From the NCBI RefSeq assembly GCF_013344685.1, contig NZ_CP050137.1, positions 2,659,001-2,723,000 on the forward strand: a stretch of 64,000 bases of DNA. Direction: 5' to 3'. The notes beneath the pieces are model-generated. The model made no database searches. It was given only the letters and a program-made list of their open reading frames with translations, and had not been told where the DNA came from. Each line of letters starts with the position of its first letter. Position 1 is the first letter of the stretch. This document shows, one piece after another, positions 51,605 to 61,331 of the stretch. The stretch comes from Sphingomonas sp. CL5.1 (lineage in GTDB: Bacteria; Pseudomonadota; Alphaproteobacteria; Sphingomonadales; Sphingomonadaceae). The position numbers were made by a program, and so were the translations under genes.

Positions 51605-52987
51605 ATGAATCATCACATTTCCACCAACTATGGTCCGCTTGCGCCTGAAGGCGATTGGGCCCGCGCCTTCTCATATCATCCGTTCAGCCCGGAAATCGAT
51701 CGAGCGGAGGGCTTGTACATCTTTGACACCCAGGGAAATCGCTACATCGACGCCACGGGCGGCCCGTTCTGCGTCAACCTTGGACACGGCCATCCCCGGG
51801 TCAAGGCCGCCATCGCATCTCAACTCGACAAGTTCGCTTATGCTCATCCGACCCTGGCCAATCGGCCGCGCGCCGAACTTTGCAAGGCAATCGCTTCGAT
51901 CACGCCCGGCGATCTCAACACCAGCTATCTGGTGTCGGGTGGATCCGAGGCCGTCGAGACGGCGGTCAAGATCGCGCGTCAGTATCAACTCGCCGCTGGT
52001 CGACCGGGAAAATACAAGATCATCAGCAACTATGACGCCTATCACGGGATGACCCTAGCCACGATGTCGCTATCCGGCAATCCTGGCACGGTGGGCCGTT
52101 ATGAGCCGATGATCAGCCAGTGGCCGAAGTTCAATCAATATAGTGACTATACCCGCCCCGCCAACATGAGCCGCGAGGATTGGGCCATCGCGACGGCGCG
52201 GAAGCTTGATGAAATCATCAGCTATGAGGGCGCAGATTCCGTGGCAGCTTTCATTGCCACACCGCACGGCAGCGGACCGGATTACGGTACGGTGCCCCCC
52301 GCGATCTATTGGCGCGAGATTCGGCGCATCTGCGACGAAAACGACGTGCTGCTCATTTCCGACGAGGTCGTTACGGGCTTTGGTCGCACGGGCAAGTGGT
52401 GCGGCATGGAGCACTTCGATGTCATTCCCGACATCATGACCTTCGCCAAGGGTATCAACAGCGGCTACCTGCCACTCGGTGCCGTCACGGTCAGCGACAA
52501 GGTCAACGAGCCGTTCAAGGCCGGAACGCCGTTCATTCACGGCTTCACCAGCGGCGGCAATCCTGTCGCCGCGGCATCCGGTGTCGCCACGATCGACGCA
52601 ATCAGAGATGAGGGATTACTCGAGCGAGTGAACGAGCGCGGCGCGCAGCTCTTTTCACACGCAGAACGCCTGCGGCGACATCCAACGGTCGCCGACGTGC
52701 GAGGCTGGGGCCTCTTCATGGTGCTCGAACTTGTCCAGAACGCTGAAGATCGCTCCTATTTCCCGCCGGAGGCGGGTGCTGAGCAGCGCTTTCAGGAGAT
52801 CGCGCTCTCGAATGGTCTGGTCTTCTATTCGACGCTCTATGGTGCAAACCGTCGACCCGTGATCAAGCGCGGGCTACCGATGTGGGTCTCCCCGGCCTAC
52901 ACGGTGACCTCCGAGCAGATTGAAGAAATCGTCGACCGCCTCGACCGCACGCTCCATCAGTGGGAGCAGGCGATGAGCGCTGGATAG
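51605..52987 (+). CDS. Class III (omega) aminotransferase
   Basis: 460 aa. PLP lysine Lys282 (TFAKGINSGYLPLGAV), cofactor aspartate in LLISDEVVTGFGRTG, and SGGSEAVETAVKIARQYQ as the phosphate-binding region. The sequence differs strongly from the gabT above, sitting nearer to the omega-amine:pyruvate group that acts on amines such as beta-alanine, putrescine or taurine. Start ATG at 51605 (GTG at 51596 possible). A TonB receptor follows after 145 bp. Confidence 0.85.
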   Translation: MNHHISTNYGPLAPEGDWARAFSYHPFSPEIDRAEGLYIFDTQGNRYIDATGGPFCVNLGHGHPRVKAAIASQLDKFAYAHPTLANRPRAELCKAIASITPGDLNTSYLVSGGSEAVETAVKIARQYQLAAGRPGKYKIISNYDAYHGMTLATMSLSGNPGTVGRYEPMISQWPKFNQYSDYTRPANMSREDWAIATARKLDEIISYEGADSVAAFIATPHGSGPDYGTVPPAIYWREIRRICDENDVLLISDEVVTGFGRTGKWCGMEHFDVIPDIMTFAKGINSGYLPLGAVTVSDKVNEPFKAGTPFIHGFTSGGNPVAAASGVATIDAIRDEGLLERVNERGAQLFSHAERLRRHPTVADVRGWGLFMVLELVQNAEDRSYFPPEAGAEQRFQEIALSNGLVFYSTLYGANRRPVIKRGLPMWVSPAYTVTSEQIEEIVDRLDRTLHQWEQAMSAG

Positions 52988-53132
52988 ATCGCAGCTCGTA
53001 TCGTCGCTCAACCGATCACATTGCCTATCCGTGACACTCGAAATGCGTCGGACCTCAGTCAGCGCATCTCCCGATGCCACCATCACTTGCAGGTCATTTC
53101 TTCTCCAAACTCACAACGAACAGGGGGCTACA

Positions 53133-55478
53133 GTGGCGACTACTTTTGGTATTCGGACCCGTCTGTATCGCGGAACGGCGATCTCCTTGCTTGGATTGTT
53201 GCCACTTCCTGCAGCCGCGGCTGAGGGAGCTCCGGCGCGATCGGACAACAACCCGACTGTCACGACTGACCAGGATATCGTAGTGACTGCGACGAAGCGC
53301 GCCTCGACCGTCCAGAAGATCCCCGCCGCAATATCGGCATTCAGCGGCAAGGATCTCCTCGCGCGCGGCGTGACCAGTGTTTCCGACATGGTGGCCGAAA
53401 TCCCGGGGGTTTCGATGAAATCCAGCGGCCCGGGCCAGACGGAATTCGAGATGCGCGGCCTCAGTTCCAGCGGCGGCTCATCGCCCACGGTAGGCTTTTA
53501 TCTGGACGACACGCCGTTGACAGCTCCGGCCGGGGCTCAGAATGGCAAGGTCACGATTGATCCGAACCTCTACGACCTCAATCGGATCGAAGTCTTGCGC
53601 GGGCCTCAGGGCACTCTGTACGGATCCGGTTCCATGGGCGGCACCATTCGCCTCGTAACCAACAAGCCGGACCCCAATGCCTATCAGGCTTCGGCGCAAG
53701 TTGTTCTGTCCGGTACCGACGGCGGTGGCTTCAACCACACCGAAAACGCTATGGTTAACCTTCCCGTGGTTCAGGACGTTCTGGCTCTGCGGGTGGTGGG
53801 CTCCGAAGCCCGCACGAGCGGATGGATCGATCGCATTGTCGTCGGGGACTTCCCAGTAGCGACCGATGGGGGCGCCAAGCGGGGTGACATGCTGTCGGCG
53901 CCGGTCCAGGGCAGCTATCGCGATGTAAACGACGTTCAGCTCTACGGCGTTCGCGCGTCCATGCTCTTCAAGCCGACGGACCGGCTCAGCATAACCCCGT
54001 CCGCCTTCTGGCAGAAGATGAATCAGGGCGGCCCCAGCACATTCGACAGCGACCCCGGCACACCTGCGCACTATGAGGCGTTCAATATTCCGGAGCCATT
54101 CTCGGATAAATTCCTCAGCTTTGAAGTTCCAATCACCTACCGTTTCAACGGTTTTGACGTCACGTCAGTGACGGCGAACTGGAACCGGACACAAAATGCG
54201 GTTCAGGACTCCAGCGAAAACGTTCAACTTGGTTTTGGCCTTCCCAGCGTCTACTCCTCCGACGGTGGCCTGGGCCCGAGCAGCTTTCAGGAAATAGATA
54301 AAACTAGGCAATTTTCGGAAGAGCTTCGCCTGACATCTCAGGGATCTGGAAAATTCCAGTGGCTCCTCGGAGCATTTTATAGCAAGTATCGATTCACGAC
54401 GATCATGAGCGACGTTACCCCGGAGACCGTACCGATATTCGGGACCAAGAACAATTTTTCATTCCATCAGAATATCGATATAAGGCAAATTGCTGGTTTC
54501 GGCGAAATATCGTATAATTTCACAGACAAGCTGAAGTTTACAACCGGTCTCAGATATTATTCCTACGATACGTCGGTCCATACATCAACATCTGGCTATG
54601 GGTCGCAGACCGGCTCGGATGCATCGGCGTCCGACACTGGCGCGGCGAGCAATTCAGGGTTCAATCCCAAATTCAATCTGTCTTACCAGGCGCGAAGCGA
54701 CCTGATGGTTTACGCCAACGTCGCAAAAGGCTTTCGACCCGGCTCGGCCAACGAACCGGTGCCGAGCAATCCGGAGACAATTCAGGGAGCCAATTGCCTG
54801 AATTCCCTTCATGCGCTCGGCAGAACGGCAGCTCCCACTGAATACGGCCCTGACGAGGTGTGGAGCTATGAGCTGGGCGGGAAATTCAATCCATCAAATC
54901 GCCTGCTGGTGAACGTGGCTGTCTATCATGAAAACTGGAAGAATATTCAGCAATATATCCCGCTGACATGCGGCTTCCCGTTCACCGACAATGCAGGCAC
55001 GGCCGCGGTGTGGGGTGCGGAACTCGAAACGCGGCTGGTCCTGACGCCCGGACTGTCGCTTTCGGGGAATATTGCCTACACCGATGCACATCTGACGCAG
55101 AATGTAACGGAGGCCGGTCTCCATGCCGGTGATCCGGTACAGAATGTCGCGCGGTGGAGCGGCAGCGCGGCACTCAGCTACGTAAAGGGGATAGCAGGCG
55201 GCTGGAGCCTCAATTCAAGAGCTTCATACGATTACGTTGGCAGCCGCATTGATGCGACTTACGGGATCAATCATCTGCCCGCCTACGGCCTGGTGAATCT
55301 GAGGATCGGGGTCACCAAGGGGCTCTGGAACTTCTATCTGTTCGACAATAACGCCATGAACAAGAAGGCATGGATCAGCAACAATCCATCGCTCTCGATC
55401 AATCTGCCGACATTTAACCGCGTCTCGAGCAATCAGCCGATGACGATCGGCATGGGTATCGAGCGGCAGTTCAACTGA
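53133..55478 (+). CDS. TonB-dependent outer-membrane receptor
   Basis: 781 aa from GTG at 53133, chosen because GGGGG lies 6 nt upstream and a signal peptide follows (LYRGTAISLLGLLPLPAAAA). Plug domain: QDIVVTATKRASTVQKIPAA, MVAEIPGVSMKSSGPGQTEF, RIEVLRGPQGTLYGSGSMGG. The barrel ends MTIGMGIERQFN. Base composition dips around 54290-54560, where codon use is AT-richer. The TGA overlaps the permease ATG by one base (TGATG), a direct sign of joint outer/inner membrane transport. Confidence 0.9.
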   Translation: MATTFGIRTRLYRGTAISLLGLLPLPAAAAEGAPARSDNNPTVTTDQDIVVTATKRASTVQKIPAAISAFSGKDLLARGVTSVSDMVAEIPGVSMKSSGPGQTEFEMRGLSSSGGSSPTVGFYLDDTPLTAPAGAQNGKVTIDPNLYDLNRIEVLRGPQGTLYGSGSMGGTIRLVTNKPDPNAYQASAQVVLSGTDGGGFNHTENAMVNLPVVQDVLALRVVGSEARTSGWIDRIVVGDFPVATDGGAKRGDMLSAPVQGSYRDVNDVQLYGVRASMLFKPTDRLSITPSAFWQKMNQGGPSTFDSDPGTPAHYEAFNIPEPFSDKFLSFEVPITYRFNGFDVTSVTANWNRTQNAVQDSSENVQLGFGLPSVYSSDGGLGPSSFQEIDKTRQFSEELRLTSQGSGKFQWLLGAFYSKYRFTTIMSDVTPETVPIFGTKNNFSFHQNIDIRQIAGFGEISYNFTDKLKFTTGLRYYSYDTSVHTSTSGYGSQTGSDASASDTGAASNSGFNPKFNLSYQARSDLMVYANVAKGFRPGSANEPVPSNPETIQGANCLNSLHALGRTAAPTEYGPDEVWSYELGGKFNPSNRLLVNVAVYHENWKNIQQYIPLTCGFPFTDNAGTAAVWGAELETRLVLTPGLSLSGNIAYTDAHLTQNVTEAGLHAGDPVQNVARWSGSAALSYVKGIAGGWSLNSRASYDYVGSRIDATYGINHLPAYGLVNLRIGVTKGLWNFYLFDNNAMNKKAWISNNPSLSINLPTFNRVSSNQPMTIGMGIERQFN

Positions 55479-56869
55479 TGGATGTGGGGAGGTCGGATGT
55501 CGTTCCTGCGCAGGCTCGCGCTGCGGCGCCTGCATTGGGAGACAGCCCGGCCGACTCTCAGCACGCCCTAAAGCGTTCCCTCAGTTTCTGGGACCTGCTT
55601 GTCTACGGCCTGCTCATCATCACGCCGACCGGGCCATGGAGCACCTTCGGCTTTGTTTTCAACGCCAGCCACGGAATGGTTCCGCTGGTTTATGCGGTCG
55701 GCTTTGTCGCCATGTCGTTCACCGCGCTCAGCTATGCAACGATGTCGGCAGCCTTTCCAACCTCCGGCTCGGTCTACGCCTATGTTGCCGGCGGCGTCGG
55801 AGAGACTGCCGGCTTCCTTGCCGGCTGGACCTTGTTGCTCGATTACCTGCTCTCTCCGACATTGCTCTTCGTGATCTGTGCGGTCGCTGTACATTCCGTC
55901 ATCCCCGCGATTCCAAAGCCGCTGCTGGTCATGCTCTTTGTCGTGCTCAATACGGCAATAAGCCTGCTTGGCATCGAAGACACCGCGCGGCTGGGCGCGG
56001 TATTGCTGACCGTACAACTGATTCTACTGGCGGTGTTCGTCATCCTGGGCCTGATAGCGCTCGCTCACGGCATGAACGGCGCTCACCTTAGCTGGGCCCC
56101 TCTCTACGACCCGCAAAAGGTTTCTTCCCGAGCGGTTCTCGGCGCCTTGTCTCTGGCAGTCCTCAGCTTTCTCGGCTTCGACGCCATTTCCACACTGGCC
56201 GAGGAGGCCAAGGGCGGCGCCCGGTCTGTCGGCAACGCGACGCTGCTGTCGCTACTTCTCACTACGGTCCTGTTCATGGGGCAGACCTATCTTGCGTCGC
56301 TCTTCGTCCTGAATCGCGAAGCCTTCGCGCCCGGCGCGCAAGCTGACACGGCATTCTATGCGATTGCGCAGACGGTTGGCGGGATGCGATTCCGGTTTGT
56401 CGTATCGATTCTCGGCGTGTTTCTGACCGCCATGCCATGCGCCTTGAATACTCAAATCGCCACGTCGCGGCTCATCTACAGCATGGCACGTGACGGCAAA
56501 TTGCCGCGAATCCTGGCTCGCGTGAGCGTCACGCGGCGTGTTCCCCACTACGCAATTATACTGATCGCGGTGGTCACGCTTGTCCTCGGGACATGCCTGG
56601 TTGATCACCTCGAACTGCTGACTTCGATGGTTAACTTCGGCGCCTTGACCGGCTTCCTGGCCTTACACCTATCGGTCATCACCCACTTCACGATCCGCCG
56701 TCGCAGCAGAGACTGGCCGCGCCATCTTGTCGCGCCGCTCTGCGGCTTCGTCATCATCGCTTATGTGCTGATCAATGCCCAGACGACCGCCAAGATTGCA
56801 GGCCTTTGCTGGATGACGGTGGGCGTCGCCTTTATTCTGACGACACGAATCAGGAGCGCCTCAACCTAA
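55478..56869 (+). CDS. APC-family amino-acid/amine permease
   Basis: 463 aa, about 12 helices. LLIITPTGPWSTFGFVFNAS near helix 1, AAFPTSGSVYAYVAGGVGET (helix 2-3), FLGFDAISTLAEEAKGGARS (helix 6 and loop) and YSMARDGKLPRILARVSVTR are standard for the amino-acid/polyamine/organocation family. The TAA stop is part of the target-site duplication of the downstream IS element, so the gene is intact. Coupled to the TonB receptor, it should carry the same solute inward. Confidence 0.85.
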   Translation: MDVGRSDVVPAQARAAAPALGDSPADSQHALKRSLSFWDLLVYGLLIITPTGPWSTFGFVFNASHGMVPLVYAVGFVAMSFTALSYATMSAAFPTSGSVYAYVAGGVGETAGFLAGWTLLLDYLLSPTLLFVICAVAVHSVIPAIPKPLLVMLFVVLNTAISLLGIEDTARLGAVLLTVQLILLAVFVILGLIALAHGMNGAHLSWAPLYDPQKVSSRAVLGALSLAVLSFLGFDAISTLAEEAKGGARSVGNATLLSLLLTTVLFMGQTYLASLFVLNREAFAPGAQADTAFYAIAQTVGGMRFRFVVSILGVFLTAMPCALNTQIATSRLIYSMARDGKLPRILARVSVTRRVPHYAIILIAVVTLVLGTCLVDHLELLTSMVNFGALTGFLALHLSVITHFTIRRRSRDWPRHLVAPLCGFVIIAYVLINAQTTAKIAGLCWMTVGVAFILTTRIRSAST

Positions 56870-57710
56870 GCTCAGGACTCATTGATTGATCCAGAAGATG
56901 ATGGTCGCGGCGATGCAGATGGCGGACATGAAGGTGTGCGCGCATCGGTCATAGCGAGTGTGGATGCGCCGCCAGTCCTTGAGCTTTCCGAACATGTTCT
57001 CGATCTTGTGGCGCTGGCGATAGCGCACAGGATCGTGCGGGATCGGGACCTTTCGGTTCTTCTTTGACGGGATGCAGGCGGTGATGTCGCGCTGCGCGAG
57101 CGCCTTGCGGAACCAGTCGGCGTCATAGCCTCGATCGCCGAGCAGGGTTTTAGCGCGTGGCAAGGCGTCGAGCATCAGGGCAGCGCCTTTGTAGTCGCTC
57201 ATCTGTCCCTCGCTGAGCAGCATGACCAACGGTCTGCCCTTGCCGTCGCAGACGGCGTGAAGCTTCGAGTTCAGGCCGCCTTTGGTACGTCCGATACGTC
57301 TGGGAACAGCCCTTTTTTGAGCAGGCTGGCGGCCGTCCGGTGCGCCTTCAGATGCGTCGCATCGATCATCAACTGGTCAGGCTTGCCGCCCTGCGCCGAG
57401 AGGGCGGAGAAGATCTTGTTGAACACCCCGAGCCGGCTCCACCGCATGAAGCGATTGTAGATCGTCTTCGGCGAACCATAGTCCGCTGGCGCATCGCGCC
57501 ATCGCAAGCCATTCCGGATCACGAAGATGATACCGCTGATGATCCGACGGTCATCCACCCGTGGCACGCCTGCGACAGCGGAAAATACGGCTCGATCCGG
57601 CGCATCTGCGCCTCCGAAAGCCAGATCAGATCACTCATCGCGACGCCTCCTCGCGCCGCCATTGAATCAACCGATCCTCATCACCGCAAGCGATTTAATA
57701 GGTCCTGAGC
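56870..57710 (-). mobile_element. IS5-family (IS427-group) element, 841 bp
   Basis: Ends begin GCTCAGGAC on the left (56870-56878) and its exact complement on the right (57702-57710), with weaker matching further in. CTAA flanks both sides (56866-56869, 57711-57714) as a 4-bp target duplication. The single transposase is on the minus strand. Intact ends and duplication point to a recent insertion. Confidence 0.8.
56879..57638 (-). pseudogene. IS5-family transposase in frameshifted parts
   Basis: The start MSDLIWLSEAQMRRIEPYFP is followed by PRVDDRRIISGIIFVIRNGL (frame change near 57566-57572, one base short), MIDATHLKAHRTAASLLKKG (DDE first Asp) and, in another frame, SEGQMSDYKGAALMLDALPR, LLGDRGYDADWFRKAL (second Asp) and RHKIENMFGKLKDWRRI (Glu). 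The second shift sits at a CTCAAAAAAGGG tract, the usual programmed -1 site of this group. The first is probably a real lesion or a sequencing error. Confidence 0.7.
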
Positions 57711-57714
57711 CTAA

Positions 57715-58423
57715 CTATTCAGCGCCCATACCTCCCTCGCTCTCATAGAAATGGGCATTATGTCCGGCTGACATTCATTCTCACGCAAGTACCAATCTGA
57801 TTGTTGTGAGTCAGGCTTTGATTTTCACATTCCCAGAGAAAGGGGTTAATTTTGTTGCCTAGTCTAAGTGGCGGCGTAGGATAGAGATGGCATTCGAGAG
57901 CATAGTATTCGATGGATGTAGTCGTGACTATCGTAAACCATCGTGGCGTTGCTTTTTTCATCGGTTTGAGACCGGTACGTTTTAAATCTGAAGATAAATC
58001 CACCCTGCGAAGAGTGAACGATCCAATTTTGGCTTGTCGCTTTGCTCAATGCCGGTGTCAGCGTCTGGTTCACCATTTAAGTGTCGTGAGCCCGGTGATT
58101 CCCTGCAAAATGCGGTTAGAATTCGGTCTGATGATTCGCGAAAGCGGCAGGTTTATCGATCCTCAAACCAGAAGCTGCCAAGCAAGAAGCCACCCAGCCC
58201 AAGCCATTCGGCGCGAGCGCGCGGAGCGCACCTGTGAGAAGAACCTGCCTGACGGGTTTCGGGAACGGCGCGAACCCAATCGAACGTCGTAAAATGGGTC
58301 GGCTGCTGCTGCCTCCGCGCTGGCAGAGCCGCCGATGAAGCTGATTTATATAATCCGCGAACCGTTCGACGTCCGCCTAAGCCGATCCGTTGCAGTCCTC
58401 TTATGATGCGCTAGATTTGGTCA
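57715..58423. other. Long intergenic stretch without a supported gene
   Basis: Lower GC than its surroundings. No conserved protein, tRNA or transposase end could be recognised; frames here lack ribosome binding sites and natural composition. Confidence 0.4.
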
Positions 58424-58936
58424 ATGTGCCAGGCAACGGAAGTCGTCGTTAACGATCGAATGCAGCAGGGCTATGCCTACACCCGCTCCGTGGCCTTCGG
58501 ACAAGGCTTCGATCCTGACTTTCTCCCGGAACTGACACCTGCCGAAATTCTGAGCTTGGGCGTTTTCTGCGGCAAGTACCTGACGGACTGCCGCGCCGAA
58601 TTTCCGGAAGATTGGTTCAAGAGCGCCAAGCTGGCCGCCGGTCGCCCGGATTGTTCGTTGAACTATTTCGGCGTGCGGGCGAGCGTTCCCCTTCGCGTCT
58701 GGATCGAGAAGGGCTGGATATACCCGGATGACCCGCGTGGATGGTTTCAATGGTATTGTCGATATTATTCGGGGCGCAGGTTGCCACAAGAAGATTCCCG
58801 CCAGATCGCACGCTGGAAAGCCTTCAAACGCCATGCCGCTCAAATTGTGAAGCACTGCAATCCGGGAGATCCGTTTTGCCGCCCGCGGCAGAGGCAGGCT
58901 CTTCTTCAGTGGGCTTATGATAGCCGGCTTCTCTAG
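58424..58936 (+). CDS. Conserved protein of unknown function
   Basis: 170 aa. The sequence is unusually rich in aromatic and conserved-looking blocks: GYAYTRSVAFGQGFDPDFLP, LTPAEILSLGVFCGKYLTDC, EFPEDWFKSAKL, WIYPDDPRGWFQWYCRYYSG and RPRQRQALLQWAYDSR. I recall this as a widespread bacterial and plant protein without assigned function. Several Cys residues (about 59, 106) and Trp-Tyr clusters suggest a folded core. Start ATG at 58424; an internal ATG at 58460 begins the strongly conserved part. Confidence 0.7.
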   Translation: MCQATEVVVNDRMQQGYAYTRSVAFGQGFDPDFLPELTPAEILSLGVFCGKYLTDCRAEFPEDWFKSAKLAAGRPDCSLNYFGVRASVPLRVWIEKGWIYPDDPRGWFQWYCRYYSGRRLPQEDSRQIARWKAFKRHAAQIVKHCNPGDPFCRPRQRQALLQWAYDSRLL

Positions 58937-59267
58937 CTGGAGGTTATTCGACGGTCGCTCTCGCCTTAAATCTCGCTCGTAGCGGCACCAGAATGAGGGA
59001 ACTCCCTGAACGACAGGCGAAACAACTCTATGCCAACAATCTCCAGGCCAATGACCGGTTCCGGCCCAACATACACCGTTCCGTTGCGGCAGCGGGAACG
59101 TCGACTTTCGTCAGAACCGGTTAACCGTAGGTTCGAAAGTTGACGAGCGGTTGCGCTTCAATTGTCGTCGTTCCGACCTGCAATAGTGCTCCCCTCGCAC
59201 GACGACGCCAGCCTTGCACAATCGTGACGGATAATCGACACGCCGGCCTGTCGCTCAGGGGATCGCG
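58937..59267. other. Intergenic region before the AraC gene
   Basis: No gene seen. The last 120 bases probably contain the AraC promoter; no clear operator identified. Confidence 0.35.
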
Positions 59268-60308
59268 ATGCATATGAGAAGCTGCGACGATGCTGGGGAA
59301 GTTACGGTGGAAGGGGACTGTTTTTCGCCGCTTCGGTTTGACAGCGCCGATCTGCCCGTCGCGGACCAATATCGAACCTTCGCGTCCGCCATGGTCAATT
59401 TCGACATGGCGCGGGATTCAACGGGTCCCTTCGCGGCGCGCGCGCTGATCTGGCGTATCGGCGCTCTGGTCGTCACCCAGGTAACGGCCGGACCGGTCCA
59501 GTACGACCGGCCACTGTCGCGGGTCCGCGGGGACAAGGTCGACCACATCTATCTCAACTATCACTTCCGAGGCGCGGTGCAGGTCGATTGCGGACGCGGG
59601 GCGGCGCGCGCCGGCCCCGGCTCGCTGCTCGTCATCGACATGCGCCAGCCTTGTCGGATGGATGTCGGCAGCATCGAGGAAATTTCGGTCGCGGTGCCGA
59701 GGCACCTGATCATGCCGCGCCTGGAGTCGTTCGATCCGCATGGCCTGATCGCGACCGGCGGAATGACCGAATTGCTGGGCGCCACGCTGCGGACGATCTG
59801 CACCAGCCTTCCGAAAGTGGAGCCTGTCCACGCCTCCACGCTCGAAAGAGCGATCATGGACCTTGCCGCGGATGCAGTGCTTGAGGCCCTCAGCAAAGCG
59901 GAAGCGACGACGAAGCGGCAGGAAGCGCTCGCGAGCCGCGTGCGATCATATATCGATGCGCATCTCGCCGAGCCACTTGACGTCGCCGCGATCTGCGCTG
60001 GTGTGGGCGTTTCCCGCTCCTCCCTGTACCGCGCATTCGGCGGAAGTGGGGGCGTGCTGCGCCAGCTTCAAAGCCGGCGGCTCCGGAAAATGCACCAGCT
60101 GCTGGATGACCCGGCCGAAACCCGCTCGATCGCAGCGCTGGCCCAAGTCACGGGCTTTGCCGACAAGTCCCATTTCGCGCGTCTGTTCAAACGCGCTTAC
60201 GGGACGACGCCCGGCCAGTTCCGTGCCATGCCCGGCGCGCGCGACCGGAAGGTGCGCGACCACCATGTCGCACAAGTCTTCGGCGATTGGGTCAGCGAGC
60301 TCGGCTGA
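59268..60308 (+). CDS. AraC-family transcriptional regulator
   Basis: 346 aa. The N-terminal cupin-like sensing region (AraC_binding_2 type; VDHIYLNYHFRGAVQVDCGR, then PGSLLVIDMRQPC, about 88-130) is followed by two C-terminal HTH motifs: DVAAICAGVGVSRSSLYRAF (about 238-257) and SIAALAQVTGFADKSHFARL (about 288-307), then FKRAYGTTPGQFR. Target unknown; the PEP-CTERM protein gene downstream is a candidate. Confidence 0.85.
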   Translation: MHMRSCDDAGEVTVEGDCFSPLRFDSADLPVADQYRTFASAMVNFDMARDSTGPFAARALIWRIGALVVTQVTAGPVQYDRPLSRVRGDKVDHIYLNYHFRGAVQVDCGRGAARAGPGSLLVIDMRQPCRMDVGSIEEISVAVPRHLIMPRLESFDPHGLIATGGMTELLGATLRTICTSLPKVEPVHASTLERAIMDLAADAVLEALSKAEATTKRQEALASRVRSYIDAHLAEPLDVAAICAGVGVSRSSLYRAFGGSGGVLRQLQSRRLRKMHQLLDDPAETRSIAALAQVTGFADKSHFARLFKRAYGTTPGQFRAMPGARDRKVRDHHVAQVFGDWVSELG

Positions 60309-60456
60309 CGTCCCAGCCCGGAACAGGCGGAACGGAGGTTCAACATTTTAGGGACTTGGGGCTGATCGACCTTGCCCCCTGCAGGAAACTATCTCCAGCA
60401 CAGGATCAGGCGGCGAGTAACCCACTCGCAAGCTTCGAGAAAAAGCGGAGAGCGTC

Positions 60457-61110
60457 ATGAAAAAGGGTTTATTCGTCTTGGCTCCGGTCCTTCTGACCGG
60501 GATGCCGGCCAGTGCCGCGGTCGTCATGCGGGATTATCAGACCGCGGGCGACCAGAACCTCGCCTATGACAGCGACCTCGGGCTGGAATTCCTGAAGCTG
60601 CCTTTGACCTATCAGGTCGGGCAGGCCGATCTTTCGGCCCGTTTTCCGGGCTTCAGGATCGCCAGACAAAGCGAGATCGAGAATTTCTTCGGCGATCTGG
60701 GGCTGACCGGATTTCGGTCGGGTGGCTTCTTCCCGGTCGCGCAGGGCCAGGCAGTGATGGACGCCATCGGGGCGCTGGTCTATCGGGATTTCGGGCGCGG
60801 ATCGACCATGCAGGCTTCCTACGCCTATTTCCTGACCGCGAGCGGGAATTATGCGTCCTTCAATATCAACTTCAACACGGGTTTCGTGCAGCCGACCGGA
60901 ATGAGTATCATCTTCCAGGACTGGAGCTTGAGCAACAATCCGTACATGGCACAGCGCGCGACCTATCTCGTCCGCGAGGCCGCAGCGGTGACGGGAGTGC
61001 CGGAGCCGTCGACTTGGGCAATGCTGATCGCGGGCTTTGGCCTGATCGGCGCGGCGATGCGCTTCGGTCGCTTTGGCAATCTTGTCTCTCGCCGTCCGAT
61101 AGAGGGCTAA
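60457..61110 (+). CDS. PEPxxWA-CTERM sorting-domain protein
   Basis: 217 aa. Signal peptide MKKGLFVLAPVLLTGMPASA, a middle beta-rich region with YDSDLGLEFLKLPLTYQVG, and the C-terminal sorting signal VPEPSTWAMLIAGFGLIGAA then MRFGRFG. The PEP-CTERM tail is handled by exosortase and marks surface or exopolysaccharide-associated proteins. GAGAGCGTC precedes the start. Its function beyond surface attachment is unknown. Confidence 0.85.
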   Translation: MKKGLFVLAPVLLTGMPASAAVVMRDYQTAGDQNLAYDSDLGLEFLKLPLTYQVGQADLSARFPGFRIARQSEIENFFGDLGLTGFRSGGFFPVAQGQAVMDAIGALVYRDFGRGSTMQASYAYFLTASGNYASFNINFNTGFVQPTGMSIIFQDWSLSNNPYMAQRATYLVREAAAVTGVPEPSTWAMLIAGFGLIGAAMRFGRFGNLVSRRPIEG

Positions 61111-61117
61111 ACTCGGG

Positions 61118-61331
61118 GCGGCGCTGGAAAACGTTACTCATCCAGTTGAGGATGGAGAAGCCGCAATCGAGCCCCGCTACCTTGAAGGAAAAATCGGTGC
61201 CGCCCTCGCACCTCCAAGGCATATGCGGCGCTGGAAAACGTTACTCATCCAGTTGAGGATGGAGAAGCCGCAATCGAGCCCCGCTACCTTGAAGGAAAAA
61301 TCGGTGCCGCCCTCGCACCTCCAAGGCATAT
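61118..61331. repeat. Exact 107-bp tandem duplication
   Basis: Positions 61118-61224 and 61225-61331 are identical, directly after the PEP-CTERM gene. Each unit holds GCGGCGCTGGAAAACG at the start and CTCCAAGGCATAT at the end, and on the minus strand a short frame MPWRCEGGTDFSFKVAGLDC. Identity implies a recent duplication or an assembly effect. Confidence 0.85.
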
